A stretch of DNA of 64,000 nucleotides from positions 4,062,001-4,126,000 of the forward strand of contig NZ_CP093299.1 of NCBI RefSeq assembly GCF_024362805.1, read 5' to 3'. Position numbers and translations under genes: made by a program. This stretch comes from Salipaludibacillus sp. LMS25. Its GTDB lineage: Bacteria; Bacillota; Bacilli; Bacillales; Salisediminibacteriaceae. Positions 36,619 to 45,738 of this stretch are shown here, in pieces. The stretch's first letter is position 1; the number at the start of each line of letters is the position of its first letter. The notes beneath the pieces were generated by a model. It was given only the letters and a program-made list of their open reading frames with translations, ran no database searches and had not been told where the DNA came from.

Positions 36619-37127
36619 AGAAGGTATCAGTTCCACCAGTGTTTATTATGTCGCCCTTTTATGAGACAAGCGATAAAATAGTGATCGATGATCCATCGCG
36701 ATCAAAAGCTAATCGTGAATCTGATTGGTTCTATGAAGATATTTTAGCGTATTTAAACATCGAAACAGCAACCCCATGTCCATGGACGTGTCCCGTCGTT
36801 TCTATTCACAGGTTTTTAGATAAGTGGAAAGAGGAGGGGGAGCCGAAATTAACGAGCTGTTTTCAGCTACGTAATCGGAAAGCTGCGCGACCTCTTATGC
36901 AATATTACACATCCTCTTATTTGCAAAATATGCAGTGGGTGAAACAAAAGCCTTTAACACATTTAGAGGCTGATTTTAATGCCCTCACGCATGAGTTATA
37001 TGCCCCTGTCAATCTTTTTGAACGCTTGTCATTTGTGTTTAATTCGATTAACCATTATCATGCCTTTACAACTTTGCGCCAATTAATTGAAGAGTCAGAA
37101 AAGAAATGGGCTGTCCATTTTTCATAA
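36615..37127 (+). CDS. ypoC: YpoC family protein
   Basis: A 170-residue soluble protein in the ypoC position (nth-ypoC-ponA) of Bacillus. Recognisable pieces are PPVFIMSPFYETSD at the N-terminus and a helical C-terminal half ending in LIEESEKKWAVHFS. It has no known catalytic motif. It is translationally coupled to nth (ATGA). Confidence 0.85.
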   Translation: MKKVSVPPVFIMSPFYETSDKIVIDDPSRSKANRESDWFYEDILAYLNIETATPCPWTCPVVSIHRFLDKWKEEGEPKLTSCFQLRNRKAARPLMQYYTSSYLQNMQWVKQKPLTHLEADFNALTHELYAPVNLFERLSFVFNSINHYHAFTTLRQLIEESEKKWAVHFS

Positions 37128-37227
37128 CGATTAACAAGCAACTGAAATAGTTGTTTTAAAACCATGCCATACAGTGATATCTCTTAAAGCTCACTCTTAT
37201 CTTTATAAAGTTGTTTTAGTAACAAAA

Positions 37228-37327
37228 AAATCGCCTCCTTCTTAATGATGAATTGCAAAAAGGTTGGGCGATTTCGTTATTTTCTAATGAACCTCGCGTC
37301 GTTCCTTTAGAAGGGGTTCTTTTTTTG
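37228..37327 (+). terminator. Two successive hairpins after ypoC
   Basis: The first is AAATCGCC / GGCGATTT (37228-37235, 37267-37274) with a long loop. The second is GAACC...CCTT-tag-AAGG-GGTTC (37289-37319) followed by eight T residues, the stronger terminator for the dnaD-nth-ypoC direction. Confidence 0.65.
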
Positions 37328-37353
37328 CAGTATTTTTCAATGAAACATCAAAG

Positions 37354-37387
37354 ATTAAAAAAGAAGGGCCAATTAAAGGCCCTTCGT
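37354..37387 (-). terminator. Terminator of ponA (minus strand)
   Basis: GAAGGGCC / GGCCCTTC stem (37363-37370, 37378-37385). Read on the minus strand it is followed by a run of T (the A-run at 37357-37362), 18 bases past the ponA stop. Confidence 0.85.
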
Positions 37388-37404
37388 TCTAGAGTATTGA
37401 TGGA

Positions 37405-40011
37405 TTATCCATTGGATTCGGTACTAGCTGGAGCATTTTCTTGTTCTGGTTCGTCTTCTGTTTGATTTTCATTTGGTTCCTCATTGGTGCCCTCGTTTTC
37501 GTTATTACCATTATTAGGAGATTCATTCTCATCAAGTCCATTATTAGACTCGTTATCTTCGTTTTCATTTTGCTCATTTTCATTTTCGTTATTGTCGTTC
37601 AGTTCATTGTCTTCATCAATTTCTTCTTCCTCTTCTTCCTCTTTGGGAATGGTGATACTTACTGTGGCTGGATCGCTTGATAAATCATCATTATTATCAG
37701 CGATAGCGGTCACACGAATAGAGTAAGTTTCGCCATACTCTGGATTGGAAAAAGTATATTTCGTATCGTTCGTTATATCTACTAACGAATAATCACCACT
37801 ACCACCTGTTTGAACTTCTACTTTAAAGCTATAATCATCTTCAGGATAACTCCAATCAATGTGAATAGCATGAGCTTCTTCATCATAAGTAGCTGAAAGG
37901 TTTCCAATCCCTTGAGCTTCTTCAAACTCTTGAGACACACTTGTTGGCTCAGTTCCCCGCACAAAATATTCTGTAATAATTTCACTGTCTGGTGTGGAAC
38001 CGCTTGGTAGTTGACCGGTTGAACGTTCAATGGCCACTTCGACAACGGAATCAGGCTGAGCAAAATCGGATGTTTCTCGACCTTCGTGCGCATAGCTCAT
38101 CACTTCGCGGAAGATATCCCGTGATAGTTGATGCTCGTTATTATCCATAATAATTTGACCATCGGCAGGCGTATCATACCCGGTCCATACGCCTGCTGTT
38201 AGTTCAGTTGTATAACCGACAAACCAAGCGTCTTTTATGGCTGAGCTAGGGATGTTATGTCGCGCTCGCTCTTCATCGTCGAAGTTAGTTGAGCCTGTTT
38301 TACCAGCTATCGGAAGGCCAGAAATTTGCGCTGCTGTTCCTGTCCCTGATTCCACAACATCTTTTAGCATATCTGAAATCATAAAAGCGGTATAATCTTC
38401 CATAACTTGTTCTGATTCAGGTGTTAAGTCAATGACACGCCCATCAGGAAATTCTACTTTTCGTACAGTAAAAGGTTCATTGTACTCACCGTCATTACCG
38501 AAAGCAGCATATGCGCCTGTCATTTGGTATGAAGACACTTGATTCGTACCAAGAGCTGATGATTCATATATTTCATCAATTGGAAGCCCGAGACTTTGAC
38601 CGAAATCTTGAGCGTTCTCTAAGCCCACTTCTTGAATAGCTTTAACGGCAGGGACGTTTAACGAGTCTTTTAACGCTTCCCTCATTGAAACTGATCCGCG
38701 GAATGTGCGACTAAAGTTACGCACAGGTGTCTCTCCATCAGCGTAATAGTATTCTTCATCCACAATTTGATGGTAAGTGGACCATTGTAGCTCATTAATG
38801 GCTGGGCCGTAATCTAAAATTGGTTTAATGGATGAGCCTGCTTGGCGACGTGGATCTGTCGCCCAGTTCCAAGATCGGACACCTTCAGCTGGCTCGCGCA
38901 TCCCACCAATTGCCCGTACTTCACCGGTCTGTGTTTCCATTAACGTGATACCAGCCTGTAACATTTCATCAGGGAAATTAATGACATCCTCTGATTGCAT
39001 GACATGCTCCACGTGAGTTTGTAAGTCAGTATCAAGGTTTGTATATATTTTCAAACCACCTGTATAAATATCGCTAGCTTCAATGCCTTCGATATCGTCG
39101 ACTTCCCTGTATACTTGGTTAATGTAAGATTGATATGGATTCGTTTCACGGTCTTCACTCGGGTTCAGTTGATCTTCAACTGAGATAGCCATAGCCGCTT
39201 CAGCTTCTTCTTCAGTAATTTTATCGTTAGAGAGCATCCGTTGAATAACTGTGTTACGACGACTTTCAGCAGCCTCTGGATTATTTAACGGATTATGAGC
39301 GTTAGGACGCTGAGGTATACCAGCTAATAAAGCAGCATCTTCAATTGTTAACTCATCTAAGTCTTTACTGAAATAATAATTAGCAGCTTCAACGACGCCA
39401 TAACGCGAATCTGAGAAATAAATTGCATTTAAATACATTTCTAATATTTGATCTTTCGTATATTTCTGCTCAAGTTTAATCGCCAAATATTGTTCTTGAA
39501 GCTTTCGGGCCATCGTTTTATCAAACTCTAAAAACAGATTTCTAACGACTTGTTGCGTGATGGTACTGGCGCCTTCTGAGCCGAAGCCACCCGTAATATT
39601 AGCCCGTATGGCTCCCCCAACTCGACGGAGATCAACCCCGAAGTGGTCATAAAAGCGAGCATCCTCTACAGATATAACCGCATCAATTAGGACATCTGGC
39701 ACATCTTCAATGTTAGCCATACGCCGATTTTCGGCGGCATTGAGTGTCGTGACTAATTCGTCATTCATATCATAAATCTCAGGAATTAAAGCAAGTGTTA
39801 ATTTATCTTCATCAAGTTCTGGTGCATTGCTTACAATGGCGACGACTGCAATCGTACCCACTACAAACATGACTAACATCATGACAGCAGTAGCAGTTAA
39901 TATTTTTTTAAATAAGCCTTTACGAGATTTACTTTTGCTAGTTGTTTTGGTTTTCGTTGATTTATTCGTACGCGCTTTTCTGCGCTCTTTTCTAGACATT
40001 TTATCAGACAT
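37405..40011 (-). CDS. ponA: Class A penicillin-binding protein 1A/1B
   Basis: An 868-residue bifunctional peptidoglycan synthase: a basic cytoplasmic tail, a membrane helix at about 36-60, a GT51 glycosyltransferase domain with catalytic Glu116 in SVEDARFYDHFG and GASTITQQVVRNLF, a transpeptidase domain with SSIK near residue 393, SLN, and KTGS near 568, then a fibronectin-type module and a roughly 90-residue Glu/Asn/Asp tail. The acidic tail suits an extracellular domain at high pH. recU lies upstream on the same strand 40 bases away, the conserved recU-ponA operon. Confidence 0.95.
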   Translation of the reverse strand: MSDKMSRKERRKARTNKSTKTKTTSKSKSRKGLFKKILTATAVMMLVMFVVGTIAVVAIVSNAPELDEDKLTLALIPEIYDMNDELVTTLNAAENRRMANIEDVPDVLIDAVISVEDARFYDHFGVDLRRVGGAIRANITGGFGSEGASTITQQVVRNLFLEFDKTMARKLQEQYLAIKLEQKYTKDQILEMYLNAIYFSDSRYGVVEAANYYFSKDLDELTIEDAALLAGIPQRPNAHNPLNNPEAAESRRNTVIQRMLSNDKITEEEAEAAMAISVEDQLNPSEDRETNPYQSYINQVYREVDDIEGIEASDIYTGGLKIYTNLDTDLQTHVEHVMQSEDVINFPDEMLQAGITLMETQTGEVRAIGGMREPAEGVRSWNWATDPRRQAGSSIKPILDYGPAINELQWSTYHQIVDEEYYYADGETPVRNFSRTFRGSVSMREALKDSLNVPAVKAIQEVGLENAQDFGQSLGLPIDEIYESSALGTNQVSSYQMTGAYAAFGNDGEYNEPFTVRKVEFPDGRVIDLTPESEQVMEDYTAFMISDMLKDVVESGTGTAAQISGLPIAGKTGSTNFDDEERARHNIPSSAIKDAWFVGYTTELTAGVWTGYDTPADGQIIMDNNEHQLSRDIFREVMSYAHEGRETSDFAQPDSVVEVAIERSTGQLPSGSTPDSEIITEYFVRGTEPTSVSQEFEEAQGIGNLSATYDEEAHAIHIDWSYPEDDYSFKVEVQTGGSGDYSLVDITNDTKYTFSNPEYGETYSIRVTAIADNNDDLSSDPATVSITIPKEEEEEEEIDEDNELNDNNENENEQNENEDNESNNGLDENESPNNGNNENEGTNEEPNENQTEDEPEQENAPASTESNG

Positions 40012-40051
40012 GAGTCATCTTCCTTTCAATCTGTGCAAGTCTGAAAACAGG

Positions 40052-40669
40052 TTAGCATCGATCTATCATTTTATCTATTATTTTAAGGTAATCAATTCGC
40101 GGATGATAGCCGAATGGGATATAATGACCGCGCTTTTCTATTTCTTTTTTCGGGATAGACTTTCGATTTGTATCTTGCTTATCATAAAACCACATGAGTT
40201 CATGAGCTTCTAAGAGATAAACTTCATCAAGCAGGGAAAACTTTAATAGGGCAAATGCAATACCATTGTGTTGTATCACTTCTTTCATATGTTGAATTTG
40301 GTGTTCATGAAAATTTTTTAAGGGGAAACTTGTTTTATTTCGTGTTTCTTTCGCTTCGAAATCAATATATCTCCCTTGATAAACGCCGTTGTAATCTGTC
40401 GTAGAAGGCTTTTTAAAGTAAGCTTCAGTCACGACAGCAGCACTCCGTTTCGGATAGTTTACTTTTACAACTTGCAGCGGTGTTGGCTTTTTATGGATCA
40501 CTGCTACTTGATGTGTCCGGTAATAATCGTTCGTTTCATTGATGTCTTCCTCAAGAGACATCCCACGGTTACTGAAACGGTCGTCTTTATTATTGACGTT
40601 CTTTTGGCCGGAAAAGATTCGTTTTTTCTCAAATTTTTTTCCGTTAGGGTAACGAATACTCATCTTCAT
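40052..40669 (-). CDS. recU: Holliday junction resolvase RecU
   Basis: Resolves recombination intermediates. About 205 residues with [30 protein letters not shown], the catalytic core [21 protein letters not shown] with Asp and Glu-x-Lys, and a C-terminal YHPRIDYL segment. Three in-frame ATGs (40672, 40669, 40663) follow AAAAGGA; 40669 gives the most reasonable spacing. It is first gene of the recU-ponA pair. Confidence 0.94.
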   Translation of the reverse strand: MKMSIRYPNGKKFEKKRIFSGQKNVNNKDDRFSNRGMSLEEDINETNDYYRTHQVAVIHKKPTPLQVVKVNYPKRSAAVVTEAYFKKPSTTDYNGVYQGRYIDFEAKETRNKTSFPLKNFHEHQIQHMKEVIQHNGIAFALLKFSLLDEVYLLEAHELMWFYDKQDTNRKSIPKKEIEKRGHYIPFGYHPRIDYLKIIDKMIDRC

Positions 40670-40792
40670 CATCGTCCTTTTGAAAAATGCTGTCTTTTCG
40701 GATCACTATATCATACCATATCATCATGATTTTGAAATAGACTAATAGCTATTTTTAGAATAAAAGGAGTAAGTTCCTGTAGAGATGGCATG

Positions 40793-40847
40793 ATAAAGCT
40801 AAGCTTCAATCAGTGGGAGTTTTACTCCCCTTAAGAGTGGGATAAAA
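40793..40847 (+). repeat. Dispersed hairpin repeat, internally deleted copy (R4)
   Basis: It starts ATAAAGCTAAGCTTCAATC like the full copy but jumps from GGGAGTTTT straight to ACTCCCCTTAAG, ending GAGTGGGATAAAA. In the full copy these segments are separated by about 100 bases and both carry GTTTT, so a deletion between short direct repeats explains the form. It lies between recU and yppC. Confidence 0.88.
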
Positions 40848-40869
40848 GCAACGAGAGTTAAAGGGAAGG

Positions 40870-41841
40870 ATGATGAATGTGAACTGCCAGTTTAGTCAAC
40901 AGGCTATTGGTTGTATTCAACAGGCTACCTTTAAACATAATCGAGATAATATTTCGAGAACAACTGCATATGCTAACTATTTTATGGCTTATCCAGAAAT
41001 ACGCTGGGCTTACTTAGCTCATATGGTTTCCCGAAATGCAGGTTGGTCTATGACAGATTTGACGAGCAAGGCTTATAAGACATTATTATCAAAGGAATGG
41101 CGCCGTTGTCTCTTTATGACCTATGAACGAGCAAACTGGTTAATATTTTCTGATGCTTACCCGCAATTAATGGTTTATCGTCTTTCAAAAGAAATGGCCC
41201 GTCCATTATTCCATCTTTTGTCTGCCTTTTCAGTCTCGAGCTGGATGATTCACGAATGGGAGTATTTTTGGTATTGCCGCGATATTAACCGATTATTACT
41301 TGCTCTTATCGTAAACGAACAGCATGTTATAGATAAACCTATTATACGAAGCAGTCCCTTTAAATCCGTCTTTCACACGTCCATTTTTAAATGGCAGGAA
41401 ACGTTTCATTTTAATGTTGTGTTATTTCCCAGTTACTCAAAGGGGATATACGGTTGTTCAGTAAAAGACTTCACGAATGTTATAGAACGAATAAATCTGG
41501 GGAAACAGCTGTCATGGTTACTGTTTCAAGCTCCATGTAAAAAAGAAATATATGATTATTTTAAATGGAGTCCTTATACAGGAAGCAGACTAATTGATAT
41601 ACGTGGGTATCTTTCAGGTGAAAAAAGCTTACCACTTAGAGTAACGTTTCCTTATATACGACATGAAGACATAAAAAGAATCGATTGGTCTAAGGATGAA
41701 AGGTATAAACCTAATAAAGCATTACATCGTCACGTTAAACGACCTGTCCAATATGATCTTACTAAATGGTATGCAAAAAAGCACGAGCAAATGCTGATGA
41801 CAGCTAAATTAGTTGCTCATGTAAAAAACTCTATTAAATAA
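40870..41841 (+). CDS. yppC: YppC, DUF2515 family protein
   Basis: A 323-residue protein in the yppC position next to recU. It is rich in aromatic residues (for example WMIHEWEYFWYCRDIN) and has NISRTTAYANYFMAYPEIRWAYLAHMVS at residues 27-54, the conserved start of DUF2515. No catalytic motif or clear signal peptide is seen. It starts at ATG 40870 or 40873 after AAGGGAAGG. The ribosome site lies just past repeat R4. Confidence 0.85.
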   Translation: MMNVNCQFSQQAIGCIQQATFKHNRDNISRTTAYANYFMAYPEIRWAYLAHMVSRNAGWSMTDLTSKAYKTLLSKEWRRCLFMTYERANWLIFSDAYPQLMVYRLSKEMARPLFHLLSAFSVSSWMIHEWEYFWYCRDINRLLLALIVNEQHVIDKPIIRSSPFKSVFHTSIFKWQETFHFNVVLFPSYSKGIYGCSVKDFTNVIERINLGKQLSWLLFQAPCKKEIYDYFKWSPYTGSRLIDIRGYLSGEKSLPLRVTFPYIRHEDIKRIDWSKDERYKPNKALHRHVKRPVQYDLTKWYAKKHEQMLMTAKLVAHVKNSIK

Positions 41842-41928
41842 TAGTTAAAAACAGCAGTATTTTTAGATCTAGTCTAGCCTTTCGCGCTCAATGGAAGGTC
41901 TTTGCACTGGGACACTACACCATAGAAA

Positions 41929-41964
41929 GAGCTGTCTTCAAAAGTAAAACTTCTGAGACAGCTC
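41929..41964. terminator. Bidirectional terminator between yppC and sspM
   Basis: A perfect 9-bp stem GAGCTGTCT / AGACAGCTC lying between convergent genes. On the minus strand it is followed by TTTCT. Confidence 0.7.
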
Positions 41965-41972
41965 ACTTGATA

Positions 41973-42107
41973 TTATGTGGAGGGTCTGTCTGGCCCCTTC
42001 ATTTTTTTATCTGGTTGGGATTTAAGATCCGACATCTGGTCTGGTTGGTGTGAGTGATTCGACTTTTCTTTTTGTTCTCTTGATTGATTTGATTGTTTTT
42101 TTGACAT
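41973..42107 (-). CDS. sspM: Small acid-soluble spore protein M-like
   Basis: A 44-codon minus-strand gene with a strong AGGAGGTGAT ribosome site. The product begins MSKKQSNQSREQKEKSNHSH and ends DKKMKGPDRPST. B. subtilis SspM (34 residues, encoded in the same ypp neighbourhood) is likewise hydrophilic and ends in GGPNRPST, so the C-terminal match plus the location support the call. It is expected to be made in the forespore. A hairpin terminator lies just beyond the stop. Confidence 0.78.
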   Translation of the reverse strand: MSKKQSNQSREQKEKSNHSHQPDQMSDLKSQPDKKMKGPDRPST

Positions 42108-42285
42108 AAAATCACCTCCTCGCTCATTATTTTGTAGTGTGCTCTTCATAACTAAAATGATACGAGGCTGATTTTATCCACATTGTTCTTTCTTTGCCGA
42201 ATGTGAACTAGTTTTGTCAAGTTGAAAGGGGATTTTAATCGGGAGAGCGAACAGTTGAGTAACTAAGAAATAAGGAGCGATTATT

Positions 42286-42813
42286 ATGGGGAAAAAAAGT
42301 TGGAAAACAAGAGAAATTGCCAAAGCGATTCATGTGAACCCGTCAACCGTTCAGCGTTGGATAAAGTATTTTAACCTAGCTTATAACGTTAATTCTAACG
42401 GTCATTTTGAAATACCGAACGAAACTTATAAGCAACTAAAAGTTATTTATGCTGAAATGAAACAAGGGAAAAAAATGAGTGATGTGTGTTTGTTAGGAGG
42501 AGACAAGGAGCAGGCTAAAAGTAAAAAAGTGACGATGATTCCTACGACACAGGTAGAAAAGAAGATGGAAGAATTGTTAAGTCAACTGGATCATATAGAG
42601 AGAAAAGTGCGTAACAAAGCCGATGATGTCGTTGAATATCAAATTCTTCATCAACGAAAAGAAATTAATGAATTAAATCAAGTTATCACGCAGTTATCTG
42701 CACGAATTAATACTCTGGAAGACCAATTAGTTAGTAACACAACGCCGTCAACGAGGCCTCTACGTGAGACCTCTGGAAAAAAACGACGTTTATCAAGCAT
42801 TTTTAGTTTCTAA
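42286..42813 (+). CDS. racA: RacA-like chromosome-anchoring protein
   Basis: A 175-residue protein with an N-terminal MerR-type helix-turn-helix (TREIAKAIHVNPSTVQRW, residues 8-25), a central basic linker, a coiled coil at about 90-150 (LSQLDHIERKVRNKADDVVE, then further heptads) and a basic C-terminus. This is the RacA layout: in B. subtilis RacA anchors chromosome origins to the pole during spore formation. B. subtilis racA is elsewhere, so the location differs. A generic MerR-type regulator is the alternative. ATG 42286 follows AAGGAGCG. Confidence 0.7.
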   Translation: MGKKSWKTREIAKAIHVNPSTVQRWIKYFNLAYNVNSNGHFEIPNETYKQLKVIYAEMKQGKKMSDVCLLGGDKEQAKSKKVTMIPTTQVEKKMEELLSQLDHIERKVRNKADDVVEYQILHQRKEINELNQVITQLSARINTLEDQLVSNTTPSTRPLRETSGKKRRLSSIFSF

Positions 42814-42855
42814 ACGTGTCTTTATTTGTTACAATTTCCAGTGAGGTGAACCATC

Positions 42856-43221
42856 ATGTCTAATAAAGAAATAGAAAAGCTAATGACTGATACACATAAA
42901 TTAAAGGCATTGAATGATCAGGCTTATCACATCTATAACACATTTGCACAGACAGAAAAAGAGGCTGATTTCTTTCAAGATGTCAAACCTTTTGCAGATG
43001 AAGTTAAAAATGCCATCACAAGCTGGAAACCTATCGTTTTAAAGTGGATAGAGAAAGTACATCCTTCATATTTACATGCAGAGCAAATTGATCAACTGGA
43101 AGAGAACTTCGAAATTCTGTCCGTCACGTGTTTTCAAAAAGATGCTAAGAAAAAAAAGATAATGGAACAGTATAAATCAATTGAGTATACACTTTCTCTC
43201 GTGGAAAAATCAGATTCTTAA
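42856..43221 (+). CDS. yppE: YppE, DUF1798 helical protein
   Basis: A 121-residue all-helical soluble protein. Length, position beside yppC/recU and segments such as FFQDVKPFADEVKNAITSW and VHPSYLHAEQIDQLEENF fit the DUF1798 family represented by B. subtilis YppE. No known function. It begins 42 bases after the racA-like gene behind GTGAGGTG. Confidence 0.8.
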   Translation: MSNKEIEKLMTDTHKLKALNDQAYHIYNTFAQTEKEADFFQDVKPFADEVKNAITSWKPIVLKWIEKVHPSYLHAEQIDQLEENFEILSVTCFQKDAKKKKIMEQYKSIEYTLSLVEKSDS

Positions 43222-43294
43222 AGTAGTTGTCTGAAAGAAAGGCACTACTTTTTCTTATGATACAATAGTGATAAATGAAAAAAGGGGTTATGAC

Positions 43295-43762
43295 GTGAGA
43301 AAGCTTATAGTCGGGTGGCTAACACTAACCGTCCTTATTTTTTTAACCGCTTGCAATGAAGAAGAGGATTGGCTGCTTATAGAAGATCAAACTGAGAAAG
43401 AGACACTGATAGCATTTATGTATGACTATAAAGAAACTTGGGAGGAAAGCTTAGAAAGCCAATCTTTCTCTCTAATGGAGCCTTTTTTTGTGGGAAATAG
43501 TCATGTTTATCATATGGAACGAAGGCAACACCAACAATTAACTAGTGAAAGAAAAATAGAAAGATTTAAAATGGCAAGTAGTATTCATGTGGAACGGAAT
43601 CAATTTGAGGAATACAGAGTTCGGTGGGAAGAGGAGATTATTGTAGAACAACTTGAGTCATCATTTACAGAGTTACGGCAACGGCGGTTTTATATTTCAG
43701 AAGGCAATGATGGTTACCGTATTACTGCTATTGAACGACCAAAAGACAATGAAGAAGATTGA
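43295..43762 (+). CDS. Putative lipoprotein of unknown function
   Basis: The 155-residue product has a type II signal peptide, MRKLIVGWLTLTVLIFLTAC, with lipobox Cys20. The mature part is strongly charged and helical, with TLIAFMYDYKETWEES and a beta-like C-terminus (RFYISEGNDGYRITAIERPK). I do not recognise the family. GTG 43295 lies 8 bases after AAAAGGGG (43280-43287), which excludes the longer in-frame GTG at 43268. It is convergent with the next gene across a shared terminator. Confidence 0.7.
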   Translation: MRKLIVGWLTLTVLIFLTACNEEEDWLLIEDQTEKETLIAFMYDYKETWEESLESQSFSLMEPFFVGNSHVYHMERRQHQQLTSERKIERFKMASSIHVERNQFEEYRVRWEEEIIVEQLESSFTELRQRRFYISEGNDGYRITAIERPKDNEED

Positions 43763-43774
43763 AGAAAAGATATA

Positions 43775-43810
43775 AAAACCTATTGTGCTAGTGGCACAAT
43801 AGGTTTTATT
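43775..43810. terminator. Bidirectional terminator
   Basis: A perfect 14-bp stem AAAACCTATTGTGC / GCACAATAGGTTTT with a 5-base loop, between convergent genes; T-rich on both strands. Confidence 0.9.
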
Positions 43811-43819
43811 AAGAGGCGA

Positions 43820-44449
43820 TTATATTTTTTCAACATCAAAGACACGAAATCCTTCTGTTTCTAAATGGTTAATCATGTTGTGAAGTGTGTCACGTGTTGT
43901 ATTGTCCGGTAAAGTGATCATAACCCTTCTGATAAAAGTGCTTGCATTATCTAATGTCATTAAGCTTTGAATATTAGTGAATCTTTTAATAGTGGCAACA
44001 ATGTTGCTTAAGGCCCCCTGATATTCATGTGTTGAGACTGTTAAGGTGTATCTGCCAGATTGTACCCCCCATGAGTCTTCCAATATTTCCATCACATTAG
44101 CATGAGTTAAAATACCAGTAAATTGGTGTTCAGCATTCAAGACAGCTAAATAAGGGTATTGTTTAATACGTGAAAAAATACGAAAAAATGAGGCTTGTTC
44201 CTCAATATGAATCGTTTCATCATGAATTAATTCAGTGATCGCATCTTCCCATTTAACAGTCTCTTTTACAAGAGCACGATAAATGTGTTGAATGTATATA
44301 TTACCTTTAAAATAGTAACCTGTCTCATCGAGGACAGGTATACAACGAAAACCGCTGTCTTCAAGTGTTTGTGCAGCTTCTTTAATAGTGAAAGTTGTAT
44401 GACAATGGCTAACTTCTTCTTTTGGGATGACATTGTATTTGATCTTCAT
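43820..44449 (-). CDS. CBS-pair protein with C-terminal ACT-like domain (CbpA-type)
   Basis: A 209-residue cytoplasmic protein: two CBS motifs (FTIKEAAQTLEDSGFRCIPV at residues 19-38 and HIEEQASFFRIFSRIKQYPY further on) and a C-terminal ACT-like region (YTLTVSTHEYQGALSNIVAT). CBS plus ACT is the layout of c-di-AMP-binding CbpA proteins of Firmicutes, but ligand binding here is inference. ATG 44449 is preferred, 5 bases after AGGA; the longer start at 44491 lacks a good site. Confidence 0.72.
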   Translation of the reverse strand: MKIKYNVIPKEEVSHCHTTFTIKEAAQTLEDSGFRCIPVLDETGYYFKGNIYIQHIYRALVKETVKWEDAITELIHDETIHIEEQASFFRIFSRIKQYPYLAVLNAEHQFTGILTHANVMEILEDSWGVQSGRYTLTVSTHEYQGALSNIVATIKRFTNIQSLMTLDNASTFIRRVMITLPDNTTRDTLHNMINHLETEGFRVFDVEKI

Positions 44450-44613
44450 AACGTTCCTGAACACTCCTTTGCTCACTGTTAAAAAATTCATTATACAATC
44501 GGGAAAAAACTTCTTAACATGTTTAGTAGGCCGGTCATGAGTACTTATTTAAGTTGGTCATGGTACAATAGGAATTAACAACTTTAAATGTATATGTATG
44601 GGGAGGAATAGTT

Positions 44614-45186
44614 ATGAAAGCATTGATCGTAATTGATTATACGAATGATTTTGTTGCAAATGATGGTAAACTCACATGCGGTGAAAGGGGACAAGCCATT
44701 GAGAAGAGAATTACACAATTAACACAATTGTTTATGGATACAGACGATTTTATTGTATTTGCTGTTGATGCCCATGACGAATATGACCCTTATCATCCTG
44801 AGACAGCCTTGTTTCCTGCCCATAATATAAGAGGCACAAAAGGCCGTAAATTGTATGGATTATTAGGACAATTCGTGGAAGAACTTCCTTCACAAGAAAA
44901 AGAGCAATATTATTGGATGGATAAAACGCGATATAGCGCCTTCGCTGGCACGAATCTTGAACTGAAATTACGTGAAAGAGGTATCCAAGACATTCACCTC
45001 GTAGGTGTATGTACCGATATATGTGTGTTGCATACAGCTGTTGATGCTTATAATAAAGGGTTTAATATTACCGTTCATAAAGATGCCGTAGAAAGTTTTG
45101 ACCCAGTAGGGCATGAATGGGCGCTTCAACATTTCTCCAATACGATTGGTGCGAAAGTTGTAGAAAAATGGGTTGAAGTGAAATAG
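44614..45186 (+). CDS. pncA: Nicotinamidase / isochorismatase-family hydrolase
   Basis: A 190-residue cysteine hydrolase with the catalytic triad visible: Asp8 in ALIVIDYTNDF, Lys in WMDKTRYSAFAGT near residue 109, and Cys in VGVCTDICVLHTA near residue 134. DAHDEYDPYHPE holds the metal ligands typical of nicotinamidase, so conversion of nicotinamide to nicotinate for NAD salvage is the likely reaction. It starts at ATG 44614 after GGGGAGG and appears monocistronic. Confidence 0.88.
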   Translation: MKALIVIDYTNDFVANDGKLTCGERGQAIEKRITQLTQLFMDTDDFIVFAVDAHDEYDPYHPETALFPAHNIRGTKGRKLYGLLGQFVEELPSQEKEQYYWMDKTRYSAFAGTNLELKLRERGIQDIHLVGVCTDICVLHTAVDAYNKGFNITVHKDAVESFDPVGHEWALQHFSNTIGAKVVEKWVEVK

Positions 45187-45342
45187 TCAGATTTAAAAAA
45201 TACCTACATGAGGTTAAATTCAAAAAAAGTGTTTTAAAAATGGTATCCGTTTAGGTGGACGTTCATCAATTTGCTGAAAGTTATATAAATGATCTTAAAT
45301 GCAATAAGACAGACATACCTAGTTGCCTTCAGAGACGTATTA

Positions 45343-45380
45343 AAAGTATCCGCCGACATCTAATTCGGCGGATACTTTAA
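45343..45380. terminator. Strong hairpin between pncA and a small minus-strand frame
   Basis: A perfect 14-bp stem AAAGTATCCGCCGA / TCGGCGGATACTTT with an 8-base loop. It overlaps the stop of the small minus-strand gene and is followed by TTTTAA on that strand. It could also end pncA transcripts 150 bases downstream. Confidence 0.75.
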
Positions 45381-45556
45381 TGAAAAAAATAGGGATTATT
45401 GGAACTTATATTAAGATAGACAAAGCATTTAAAAGGGATCTTCTTAAAAAAATCTTCTTTCACACCAATGCCAAAGAAAAAAGGACGTGTTTGCATTGGG
45501 GGAAGAGGTGTTAAGGAAACAACTCTTTGCTCTTTTGATGTTACTTGACTAAACAT
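45377..45556 (-). CDS. Small hypothetical protein, 59 residues
   Basis: A minus-strand frame starts at ATG 45556 behind AGAGGTGAT, a good Bacillus ribosome site, and ends at a strong hairpin. The product begins MFSQVTSKEQRVVSLTPLPP, then QTRPFFFGIGVKEDFFKKIP, with a hydrophobic/aromatic C-terminus. I recognise no family. The ribosome site plus abutting terminator argue that it is real; the rest of the 45.2-45.7 kb gap has no other gene. Confidence 0.45.
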   Translation of the reverse strand: MFSQVTSKEQRVVSLTPLPPMQTRPFFFGIGVKEDFFKKIPFKCFVYLNISSNNPYFFH

Positions 45557-45738
45557 TGAATCACCTCTAATTTGATAGATATAATAGGAATTACTATAAG
45601 ATATTAATCTAACATGAGGTTTTTTGTAAAGAAAAACACCTTGCTAGATGTATAAGTTATAATAGAATGAAGTAAACGAAGGCCAAGCTCATGGTAATGA
45701 ATTGCTTAAAAATTGACTAATATGAAAGGAAAGATAAT

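Noticed and set aside
37441..37726. Plus-strand frames rich in Phe/Ile/Ser opposite ponA
   Set aside because: They are the antisense of the Glu/Asn/Asp-rich PBP1A tail; composition is an artefact of GAA/GAT/AAT codons read backwards.
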